Source: Hymenobacter cellulosivorans
Lineage (GTDB): Bacteria > Bacteroidota > Bacteroidia > Cytophagales > Hymenobacteraceae
Assembly (NCBI RefSeq): GCF_022919135.1
Contig: NZ_CP095049.1
Span: 3,600,501 to 3,664,500, forward strand
DNA length: 64,000 nucleotides
Reading direction: 5' to 3'
Made by a program: the position numbers and the translations under genes. The notes below the pieces were generated by a model. That model was given only the letters and a program-made list of their open reading frames with translations, was not told the origin of the DNA and ran no database searches. Position 1 is the first letter of the stretch; the number at the start of each line of letters is the position of its first letter. Positions 56,476 to 63,122 of this stretch are shown one piece after another.

Positions 56476-56541
56476 GCGACCAAAGCTCCCACTTCCGTTT
56501 TGGCGGTCTGGGCCTATCTTTCCGACCTATTCATACCACTT

Positions 56542-57228
56542 ATGAACCTGCCCGACTACTACGCCGCCATGCGCCAGGCCGCTTTCCTGCAGCTCGGGCA
56601 GGGGCAGGCCGAGCTGGACCCGCTGCTGCATTCAGCTGCCACCGATACCCGCCGCGGCCTTACCCTGCTGGCCCGGCCGCCGGCCGCGGTGGCAGCGGCT
56701 ATTGAGGCTGTGCTGGCCGACTTTCGCCAGATCGAGCCCGACCAGTATTATTACCCCGTTTCCGACCTGCACCTGACGGTGCTGTCCATCATTTCCTGCT
56801 ACAGCGGCTTTACCCTAGACCTGATAAACCCCGCCGACTACCAACAGGCCGTGCGCCGTATCGTGGAGTCGGCGAAGCCCTTTACCATCCGCTTTGCCGG
56901 CCTGACAGCCTCGCCTGGTGCCATCATCGTGCAGGGCTTTATGGTGGATGAGGGTCTGAGTGAGCTACGCAACCAGGTGCGGGCGTTTTTCCGGCACTCC
57001 GAACTGCAGCAGTCCATCGACCAGCGCTACAGTATCCAGACGGCCCACGCCACGGTGGCCCGGTTTACCACCCCGTTGCGCGACCCGGCCCGGCTGATGG
57101 AGAAGATCCGGCAGTACGAGCATTGCTTCTTCGGCGACTTCGAAGTGCAGGACCTGGAGCTGGTGTATAACGACTGGTACCAGCGGGCTGGCAATACGGT
57201 ACTGCTGGAAAAGTACTCGCTGGGCTAA
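56542..57228 (+). CDS. 2H phosphoesterase superfamily protein
   Basis: The 228-residue protein starts at ATG 56542. Two HxT motifs, HLTVLSI (about residue 85) and HATVARF (about residue 170), are spaced as in 2'-5' RNA ligase-like and cyclic phosphodiesterase enzymes. The fold and length agree. The substrate is unknown: RNA ends, cyclic phosphates or a nucleotide second messenger are all possible. It is divergent from ccoNO and shares the intergenic region with the FNR-type sites, but no good -7 box at matching distance was found on this side. Confidence 0.82.
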   Translation: MNLPDYYAAMRQAAFLQLGQGQAELDPLLHSAATDTRRGLTLLARPPAAVAAAIEAVLADFRQIEPDQYYYPVSDLHLTVLSIISCYSGFTLDLINPADYQQAVRRIVESAKPFTIRFAGLTASPGAIIVQGFMVDEGLSELRNQVRAFFRHSELQQSIDQRYSIQTAHATVARFTTPLRDPARLMEKIRQYEHCFFGDFEVQDLELVYNDWYQRAGNTVLLEKYSLG

Positions 57229-57388
57229 CTCCGAGCGGGGCTCCTGCACATTTGTTTGTAAATCGGCCGCCGCTCTACCACGCGAAAAGGCGCTGTCCGA
57301 CGTGCCGGCAAGTGCCAAGTCTGAAACCGCCGTACCTTCGCCGCTGTTAGCCGAGCAGTTCTCTTTTCCCGGCCCGCGCCCCTTTCCT

Positions 57389-57988
57389 ATGAATCGTAAA
57401 AACCTGTTGCAGTGGCTGCCTTTCGCCCTGTTGGCCGTGGTCATGTTCACCGATTTGCGCACCCCGGTGCTGGGTACCTTGCAGCGCGGCTTGTTGGCCA
57501 CCGGCCTGTGGCAGGCAGATGCGCCCAAGCTGCCGGAAAAAGCGCCAGTGGTGGCTACCAGCAGCACCGGCTACCCGCACAACCTGACGCTGCTGGATCA
57601 GCAGGGCCGGGAAGTAAGCCTGAGTGCGCTCAAAGGAAAGGTGGTCTTCGTCAACCTGTGGGCCAGCTGGTGCCCGCCCTGCGTGGCCGAAATGCCCGGT
57701 ATTCACGCCCTGTATAAGAAGCTGGACCCGAAGAAGGTGGCCTTCGTCATGATTTCCCTCGACCAGAACCCGGCCAAGGCCCAAAACCTAATCAAGCGCA
57801 AGGGCTACACCTTCCCAGTGTACTTCCCCACGGCTAATCTGCCCGCGCCCTTCGATTCCAATTCCATTCCCAGTACCGTCATCCTGGGCCCCGACGGGCA
57901 GGTGGCCGCCCGCCACGACGGCATGGCCGACTACGACACGCCCGAGTTCAAAGCTGCCCTGGAAAAGCTGGCCGCTCCGAGAAGCTAG
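57389..57988 (+). CDS. TlpA/ResA-like thioredoxin-fold protein, membrane-anchored
   Basis: The 199-residue protein starts at ATG 57389 with an N-terminal membrane helix (LLQWLPFALLAVVMF). The thioredoxin domain has VVFVNLWASWCPPCVAEMPGIHALYKK with the WCPPC redox site, then VMISLDQNPAKAQNLIKRKGYTFPVYF and cis-Pro in SIPSTVIL. Such proteins reduce disulfides in the periplasm, often in cytochrome c maturation or oxidase assembly. It converges with ccoS, and its position inside the oxidase cluster supports that role. Confidence 0.92.
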   Translation: MNRKNLLQWLPFALLAVVMFTDLRTPVLGTLQRGLLATGLWQADAPKLPEKAPVVATSSTGYPHNLTLLDQQGREVSLSALKGKVVFVNLWASWCPPCVAEMPGIHALYKKLDPKKVAFVMISLDQNPAKAQNLIKRKGYTFPVYFPTANLPAPFDSNSIPSTVILGPDGQVAARHDGMADYDTPEFKAALEKLAAPRS

Positions 57989-58017
57989 TTCAGATTGCCG
58001 TAAGTGCAGCACACCAA

Positions 58018-58055
58018 GAAGCCCGCCAAGTCCAGTGAAGGATGTGGCGGGCTTC
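58018..58055. terminator. Bidirectional terminator between tlpA-like gene and ccoS
   Basis: GAAGCCCGCCA (58018-58028) pairs perfectly with TGGCGGGCTTC (58045-58055). It lies in the 99-bp gap between convergent stops. Confidence 0.85.
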
Positions 58056-58087
58056 AGTGCTTGAATAGGTAGCGTAGACGATCTGCA

Positions 58088-58234
58088 TTACTCCGGCTCG
58101 TCATCGAAGAGCATACGCACCGAGGGCGTGTAGTCGTCTTCGTACTGGCCCGAGCGCACGGCCCAGAGGAAGCCGCCCAGAAACAGCAGGGCGACTAGGA
58201 GGCTGATACCAATTAGCAGAAAGATAATGGTCAT
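58088..58234 (-). CDS. ccoS: CcoS, cbb3-type oxidase assembly protein
   Basis: This short 48-residue gene reads MTIIFLLIGISLLVALLFLG, then GFLWAVRSGQYEDDYTPSVR and MLFDDEPE. One membrane helix followed by FLWAV.SGQ.DD...P..R.L.DD is the CcoS pattern. The gene starts 12 bp after the ccoI stop. CcoS is needed to insert haem b and copper into CcoN. Confidence 0.93.
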   Translation of the reverse strand: MTIIFLLIGISLLVALLFLGGFLWAVRSGQYEDDYTPSVRMLFDDEPE

Positions 58235-58246
58235 AGTCGGGAGAGG

Positions 58247-60673
58247 TTACAGCTGGCGGCGGTAAGCGGCGTAGCGCACCAGCAGGGTAGCAAACACCAT
58301 TACGCTCAGCGAGCTGATGGGCATTAGAATGGCCGACACGATGGGGGTAAACTTGCCCTGCACGGCTAGGCCCAGGCCGATGCCGTTGTAGCAGAACGAG
58401 AGTACGAAAGTGGCCAGCACAATTTGCAGGCAGTCCTGGGAAAACTTGAGCACGGTGCTCAGCTGCCCGAAGCTGCTGGCGTCCAGGATGGCGTCGCAGG
58501 CGGGGGAGAAGTTGGTGAGCGTCTCGGAAAGAGCTACCCCGGCATCAGAGCGCTGCAGGGCTCCGGCATCGTTGAGCCCATCACCGACCATGACCACGCG
58601 CCGGCCCTGGGCCTGCTGGCGTTCCACGAAGTGCAGCTTGTCGAGCGGCGACTGGTGGAAGCGCAGTTCGGCCTCGGGACCGAAGAGCTGGCGCAGGCGG
58701 GGTTCGTCGGCGGCGTTGTCGCCCGTGAGCAGGGCCAGCTGGTAGCTTTGACCCAGTTCCTGCAGCAGGTTGCCCAGGCCGGGGCGGTATTCGCTGCTCA
58801 CTTCGTACCAGCCTTCCACGAGCCCATCCAGCGCCACGTACACCCGGGCCTGCCGCTCGCCGTGCGTCGCGGAAGGCAAGTCAACGTAGGCGGCCGAGCC
58901 CAGGCGCACTTCCCGACCCGCCACCGTGCCACAGAGGCCCTGGCCCATGGTTTCCCGGAAGTTAGTTACGGGCAGAGCCGAGGCGCCGAGCTTTTCGACC
59001 AGGCGCTGGCTCAACGGGTGGGTCGACTGCCGGGCCAGGGCAGCCACGCGCTGCTCGTCCTCGGCACTCAAAGCCAAGCCGTGGAAGCTAACCACGGCGC
59101 GGTGAGCGTCGGTGAGGGTGCCGGTTTTGTCGAATACCAGCGTGGTGGCCCGGCCCAGGGTTTCGACCACGGCCGCGTTTTTCAAATACAGCTTATGCCG
59201 GCCGAGCACCCGCAGGGTGGCGCCCAGGGCAAAGGGCGTGGCCAAGGACAGGGCACAGGGGCAGGCAATAACCAGCACCGAGGTGCAGGCCCGCAGGGCC
59301 AGCTGCGGGTCGCGCGGGTACCAGTAGAGCACCGCGCCCACGGCCAGCAGCAGGGTTACGGCCACGAAGTAGCGGCCTACTTTGTTGGCGTAGGTTTCCA
59401 GCGTGGGCTTGCCTTCCTTTTGAAAGGCGGGGTTGTTCCAGAGCTGGGTGAGGTAGCCCTGCGACACTTCCCGCACTACTTCCAGCTCCACAGCCTCGCC
59501 CACCTGCCGGCCGCCGGCGTACACCACTTCCCCGACCTGCTTGCGCACCGGCAGACTTTCCCCCGAGACGAAGCTGTAGTCAACCTGCCCGGTGCCGCGC
59601 AGCAGCACTGCGTCGGCGGGAACGATTTCCTGGTGCCGCACCCGAATGCGCTGCCCGGCCCGCAGCTCCTTCACCGGCACCGACTCCTCGCCGCCATCCT
59701 TGCTGAGCACGGTCACGGCCACGGGGAAGTAGGAGGTGAAGTCCCTATCGAAGCGTAGGGCATCGTAAGTGCGCTGCTGCACCCACTTGCCGATGAGCAT
59801 AAAGAATACCAGCCCGGTAAACGAGTCGAAGTAGCCCGGGCCGCGGCCGGTGGCAATGTCGAACACGCTGGTCGTGAACAGGGCTGTGAGTCCCAGACTG
59901 ATGGGAAAGTCAAGGTTGATGTAGCGCTGCTTCAAGCCCTGCCAGGCCGAGAAGTAAAAGTCGCGGGCGCTGATGAGCAGCACGGGCAGGGCCAGCAAGA
60001 AGCTCAGAGCGCCGAAGAAGCGGCCAAACAGGCTCTGGAGCTGCTCGGTAAAGGAAAAATAGTCGGGAAAGGCCATCAGCATCACGTTGCCGAAGGCAAA
60101 AGCGGCCAGGCCCAGCTGGTAGTACAGGCGCCGGTTGGCGTGGTGGGGCTGGGTGCCCAGCTCGGCCAGGGTAATCCGGGGCTCATAGCCGATGGAAGCC
60201 AGCAAGGTCACAACTTCCTGCAGGCTGGTGGCGGCAGGCTGGTAGCTCACCGTCAGCTCCTTGCGCAGGAAGTTGACCCGGGAAGCCGTAATGCCGGGGT
60301 TGAGCTTAAACAGGTTTTCGAGCAGCCAGATGCAGGAGGCGCAGTGCATCTGCGGGATGTTAAACGTGAGCCGGTTGAGCGTCGGCGACTGGAACGTAAG
60401 CAGCTGGCTCTGCACCGATTCCAGGGCCAGGTAGTCGAAGCGGCCGGGCAGCTCCACGGTCTTTACTTTCTGGCCGGGCTGCTCGTCGAGGCGGTAGTAG
60501 GTGCATAGGTTGCGGGCGTCGAGCAGCTCGTAGACGGCCTTGCAGCCCGGGCAGCAAAAGGCCAGCTCGGGCCGGGCCGCCAGCCGGATGGGCTGCTCGG
60601 GCGGGCAGTCGTCGCCGCAGTGGGCGCAGGCCAGGTGGGTGAGAAGCGGGGCGGAAGCAGTGGCAGTCGACAC
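58247..60673 (-). CDS. ccoI: CcoI/FixI copper-transporting P-type ATPase
   Basis: From GTG 60673 the protein has 808 residues. It has an N-terminal Cys-rich domain (CAHCGDDCP, CCPGCKAVYELL), a heavy-metal domain with MHCASC, membrane helices, the phosphatase loop SGESLPV, the ion site ACPCALSLATPFAL, the phosphorylation motif FDKTGTLTD and the hinge VGDGLND. It supplies copper to the cbb3 oxidase. The open frame runs to 60979, and ATG 60760 is an alternative start. The tandem FNR-type sites and -7 box would then lie inside the gene, so GTG 60673 is preferred. Confidence 0.93.
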   Translation of the reverse strand: MSTATASAPLLTHLACAHCGDDCPPEQPIRLAARPELAFCCPGCKAVYELLDARNLCTYYRLDEQPGQKVKTVELPGRFDYLALESVQSQLLTFQSPTLNRLTFNIPQMHCASCIWLLENLFKLNPGITASRVNFLRKELTVSYQPAATSLQEVVTLLASIGYEPRITLAELGTQPHHANRRLYYQLGLAAFAFGNVMLMAFPDYFSFTEQLQSLFGRFFGALSFLLALPVLLISARDFYFSAWQGLKQRYINLDFPISLGLTALFTTSVFDIATGRGPGYFDSFTGLVFFMLIGKWVQQRTYDALRFDRDFTSYFPVAVTVLSKDGGEESVPVKELRAGQRIRVRHQEIVPADAVLLRGTGQVDYSFVSGESLPVRKQVGEVVYAGGRQVGEAVELEVVREVSQGYLTQLWNNPAFQKEGKPTLETYANKVGRYFVAVTLLLAVGAVLYWYPRDPQLALRACTSVLVIACPCALSLATPFALGATLRVLGRHKLYLKNAAVVETLGRATTLVFDKTGTLTDAHRAVVSFHGLALSAEDEQRVAALARQSTHPLSQRLVEKLGASALPVTNFRETMGQGLCGTVAGREVRLGSAAYVDLPSATHGERQARVYVALDGLVEGWYEVSSEYRPGLGNLLQELGQSYQLALLTGDNAADEPRLRQLFGPEAELRFHQSPLDKLHFVERQQAQGRRVVMVGDGLNDAGALQRSDAGVALSETLTNFSPACDAILDASSFGQLSTVLKFSQDCLQIVLATFVLSFCYNGIGLGLAVQGKFTPIVSAILMPISSLSVMVFATLLVRYAAYRRQL

Positions 60674-60698
60674 GGGCGGAGCTAGGCTATTGGAAACC

Positions 60699-60706
60699 CA
60701 AAGCTC
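60699..60706 (-). promoter_or_regulatory. Candidate ccoI -7 element
   Basis: GAGCTTTG on the - strand matches TAnnTTTG at seven of eight positions. It is centred 33 bp from FNR-type site A, the same distance as at ccoNO. Confidence 0.5.
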
Positions 60707-60728
60707 CGGTGCGCAGGCCGCCGAAAAG

Positions 60729-60765
60729 CTGACGAATGTCAGCCCGCCCCGCTGATTCATCTCAG
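60729..60765. promoter_or_regulatory. Tandem FNR/CRP-type sites between ccoI and the hemoglobin unit
   Basis: Site A CTGACGAATGTCAG (60729-60742) is a palindrome identical in its core to the ccoNO site. Site B CTGATTCATCTCAG (60752-60765) is its weaker partner, 23 bp away. Site B lies about 34 bp before a CATCTTTG box (60789-60796) facing right, so the sites may serve both directions. Confidence 0.8.
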
Positions 60766-60788
60766 CCGAAACTCCGCGGCCGAACCCG

Positions 60789-60796
60789 CATCTTTG
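60789..60796 (+). promoter_or_regulatory. Candidate -7 element of the membrane protein/hemoglobin unit
   Basis: CATCTTTG matches TAnnTTTG at seven of eight positions and lies 67 bp before ATG 60863. FNR-type site B is centred about 34 bp upstream. Confidence 0.45.
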
Positions 60797-60862
60797 CCCT
60801 GTTGTTCCGTAGCAGCCGGGCCGACGCTGCTGTCGGTCCGGTCTGCTTTTTTGCTCGTTGCC

Positions 60863-61357
60863 ATGCCTCGTTCCCACGCTACCGGTTCCTTGCTGCTGGT
60901 GCTGGCCCTGTTTGTCTGGGCCGGTATGGTGGCCGGCATTTCCTTTCTGGAAGCGCCACTCAAGTTTACCGCGCCCCATATTACGGTGCCCTTGGGTTTA
61001 GGCATTGGCCGTATCGTGTTTGGGGCTTTGAATAAAGTAGAGCTGCTGCTGGCCACCGTGGCCGTAATCAGCGCCCTGGTAGTGCGGGTGCCGGCTCACA
61101 TTGCCTCTACGCTGGGCTTGCTCAGCGGCATTTTGCTGCTTCAAACCTTCTGGCTCTTGCCGGCTTTGGATGTGCGGGCTCTGGCCTTGCTGGCCGGCCA
61201 CCTGGCCCCGCCCAGCTCCCTGCACACGGTCTATATTGGCCTGGAAGTAGTCAAGCTGCTGACCTTGCTGCTTACCGGCAGCTGGGTTTTCCGCTGGGCC
61301 CTGCAGGTGGCCCGCGCACCGGTGGCGGGCCGCAAAGCCGCCCAGGTACCCGCCTAA
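60863..61357 (+). CDS. Four-helix membrane protein of unknown function
   Basis: The 164-residue protein starts at ATG 60863. It has about four hydrophobic segments (LLLVLALFVWAGMVAGISF; VELLLATVAVISALVV; LGLLSGILLLQTFWLLPAL; VVKLLTLLLTGSWVF). FLEAPLKFTAPHITVPLGLGIGRIVFGALNKVE between the first two is typical of a conserved family of small integral membrane proteins with no known function. It lies 18 bp before the truncated hemoglobin gene, so the two are co-transcribed and may work together in oxygen or nitric-oxide metabolism. Confidence 0.8.
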   Translation: MPRSHATGSLLLVLALFVWAGMVAGISFLEAPLKFTAPHITVPLGLGIGRIVFGALNKVELLLATVAVISALVVRVPAHIASTLGLLSGILLLQTFWLLPALDVRALALLAGHLAPPSSLHTVYIGLEVVKLLTLLLTGSWVFRWALQVARAPVAGRKAAQVPA

Positions 61358-61375
61358 CCTTCCTTTCCCTCACTC

Positions 61376-61765
61376 ATGACCCAGTTCCGCCCCGATATCC
61401 ACTCCGAAGCCGACGTGCAGCGCCTCGTCGATACCTTCTACCAGAAAGTCAACCAAGACGAGCTGCTCGACCCGGTTTTCAACGGCTTTGCCCACGTCGA
61501 CTGGCAGCGCCACCTGCCCATCATGTACGACTTTTGGAGCAGCCTGCTGCTGGGCACCTCGCGCTATGCCGGGCGGCCCTTCCCCAAGCATATCCCCCTG
61601 CCCGTCGATGCCACTCACTTTACCCGCTGGATGCAGCTTTTCGAAGCCACCGTCGACGAGCTTTTCGCCGGTCCCGTGGCCGATATTGCCAAAGAGCGGG
61701 CCGTGAACATTGCCACCATGTTCGAGTACCGCCTCCGCAAGCGCAACCCGCTGTCGTTACTGTAG
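61376..61765 (+). CDS. Group III truncated hemoglobin
   Basis: The 129-residue protein has the 2-on-2 globin pattern: IHSEADVQRLVDTFYQKVNQDELLDPVFN, VDWQRHLPIMYDFWSSLLLGTSRYAGRPFPKHIPLP and HFTRWMQLFEATVDELFAGPVAD, where the His of HFTRWM is the proximal haem ligand. The group III assignment rests on the FYxxVxxDxxLxPxF and HFxRWxxLF motifs. Such proteins bind oxygen, NO or sulfide. Its placement beside cbb3 genes and the FNR-type sites fits low-oxygen or nitrosative conditions. Two terminators follow. Confidence 0.93.
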   Translation: MTQFRPDIHSEADVQRLVDTFYQKVNQDELLDPVFNGFAHVDWQRHLPIMYDFWSSLLLGTSRYAGRPFPKHIPLPVDATHFTRWMQLFEATVDELFAGPVADIAKERAVNIATMFEYRLRKRNPLSLL

Positions 61766-61786
61766 GGCAGAGGTTGGTAAAACCCC

Positions 61787-61822
61787 AACAGACCCTCATG
61801 GCTCGCCAGGAGGGTCTGTTTT
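61787..61822 (+). terminator. Rho-independent terminator after the hemoglobin gene
   Basis: AACAGACCCTC (61787-61797) pairs with GAGGGTCTGTT (61810-61820), followed by TTAATTAA. Confidence 0.88.
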
Positions 61823-61872
61823 AATTAATCAGGTATTAGCCACGTAGCCTAACCAGCAGTCTTACTGCTAAT

Positions 61873-61917
61873 AAGCAACGGCCCGCCTTCGAGTTACTCG
61901 GAGGCGGGCCGTTGCTT
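61873..61917. terminator. Strong 16-bp inverted repeat, bidirectional terminator
   Basis: AAGCAACGGCCCGCCT pairs perfectly with AGGCGGGCCGTTGCTT over a 13-nt loop. It serves the - strand regulator side as well as the + strand hemoglobin side. Confidence 0.85.
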
Positions 61918-61932
61918 TGGGAACAAGCCCGG

Positions 61933-62069
61933 CTAGCGGAAAATCGGACCCCGGGCGTCTTCTAGGCAGCTCAGCGCGTGAGGCGCCCCGCTCGCAATAA
62001 TGACGTAGTCGCCGGCCGTAACCTCAGTGGACAGCTCCTCTTGGGTGATGTGAACAACAAACCCGGCTA
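61933..62069 (-). pseudogene. Cupin-domain remnant (3' end only)
   Basis: On the - strand a frame ending at TAG 61935-61933 reads VVHITQEELSTEV, TAGDYVIIASGAPHAL, SCLEDARGPIFR. This is the last two strands of a cupin (G-D-x-x-x-I-x-x-x-x-P-H-A-L). It has no start codon; the upstream part is replaced by the end of the REC-CRP gene in another frame. It looks like what is left after a deletion joined the two genes. Confidence 0.55.
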
Positions 62070-63122
62070 CTACCAGTGGGCCCGGCGCAGCTTCTCGGGC
62101 TGTAGCACCCGGATGTTCTTGGGCGTCAGCTCAATCAGGCCGTCGTTCTTGAACTCGCTCAGAGTGCGAATCAAGGACTCGGGAGCGGTGCCGACCAGGG
62201 CGGCCATGTCGTCGCGGGAGAGGTAGATGGCCGCGTCGGGGGCCGTGGCGGCTTGCTCGTGCATGCGCAGCAGGGTGTCGGCCACGCGGCGGCGGATGGA
62301 ATTGTAGGCCATGCCCAGCAACTGCTGCTCCCGCTCGGTGACGCGCCCGGCCAGCAGGCGAATAAACTGCTGCCCGACTTCGGGGTTGCGCAAAAGCTGG
62401 GAAAAATCGTCGCGCGGGATGTAGACCAACTCGGAGTCGTCGAGGGCTACGGCCGAGTCGCTGTGGGCGGTGTGTTCGAGCAGGGGCAGGTAGCCGAAAA
62501 ACTCGCCAGGACCGTAGAGGCCCGTTATCAGTTCCTTGCCGCCCGGGGTGACTTTCAGGGTTTTGATGCGCCCACTTTTCACGAAATACACCCGGGTGGG
62601 CTCGTCGCCTTCGAGGTAGATGTCGTGCTTTTTGCGGACGGTATGCACCCGGCGGTCGGCCGAGAGGCTTTCCAGGTTAGCCACGGTCCGGGCATCGTCC
62701 AGGAAGTCGTTGAGGCCGCCGGGGGCCTGCAGGTCGTAGTCGGGCTTGAGGTGGCGGAAGCGGCGCAGGCGGCCGGTAATGGCGCTCAGCAACTCGGCCT
62801 CGTCGAAGGGTTTGGTCAGGTAGTCGTCGGCGCCCAGCTCCATACCCTTGCGCAGGTCGCTCCGCTCGGTTTTAGCCGTCAGAAAGATAAAGGGCACGCC
62901 GGAGAGCTGGGGGTTCTGGTTGAATATCTGGAGCACCCCGTAGCCGTCGAGCACCGGCATCATAATGTCGCACACCACCAAATCAGGCTTGGTGCCCAGG
63001 GCCAGTTCCACCCCGATTTTGCCGTTTTCTGCCGTCAGCACGTGGTAGCCCGAGAGCTCCAGAATTTCGGCCGTGTTTTCGCGGATCAGCTCGTTGTCCT
63101 CAATCAGCAGAATGGTTTTCAT
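62070..63122 (-). CDS. Response regulator with REC, cyclic-nucleotide-binding-like and CRP/FNR HTH domains
   Basis: The 350-residue protein has an N-terminal receiver (ILLIEDNE; phospho-acceptor Asp in VVCDIMMP near residue 52; FLTAKT; YLTKPF). A linker leads to an effector domain (HDIYLEGDEPTRVYFVKSGRIKTLKVTPGGKELITGLYGPGEFFGYLPLL) and a winged helix with SRDDMAALVGTAPESLIRTLSEFKNDGLIEL. The recognition helix keeps Glu and Arg as in CRP/FNR (E-S-L-I-R), which contact TGA half-sites. No Cys cluster for an FeS centre is seen, so oxygen is probably sensed by the kinase. It is coupled by a 23-bp overlap to the kinase gene. It is a good candidate for binding the tandem TGAC-N4-GTCA sites. Confidence 0.93.
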   Translation of the reverse strand: MKTILLIEDNELIRENTAEILELSGYHVLTAENGKIGVELALGTKPDLVVCDIMMPVLDGYGVLQIFNQNPQLSGVPFIFLTAKTERSDLRKGMELGADDYLTKPFDEAELLSAITGRLRRFRHLKPDYDLQAPGGLNDFLDDARTVANLESLSADRRVHTVRKKHDIYLEGDEPTRVYFVKSGRIKTLKVTPGGKELITGLYGPGEFFGYLPLLEHTAHSDSAVALDDSELVYIPRDDFSQLLRNPEVGQQFIRLLAGRVTEREQQLLGMAYNSIRRRVADTLLRMHEQAATAPDAAIYLSRDDMAALVGTAPESLIRTLSEFKNDGLIELTPKNIRVLQPEKLRRAHW

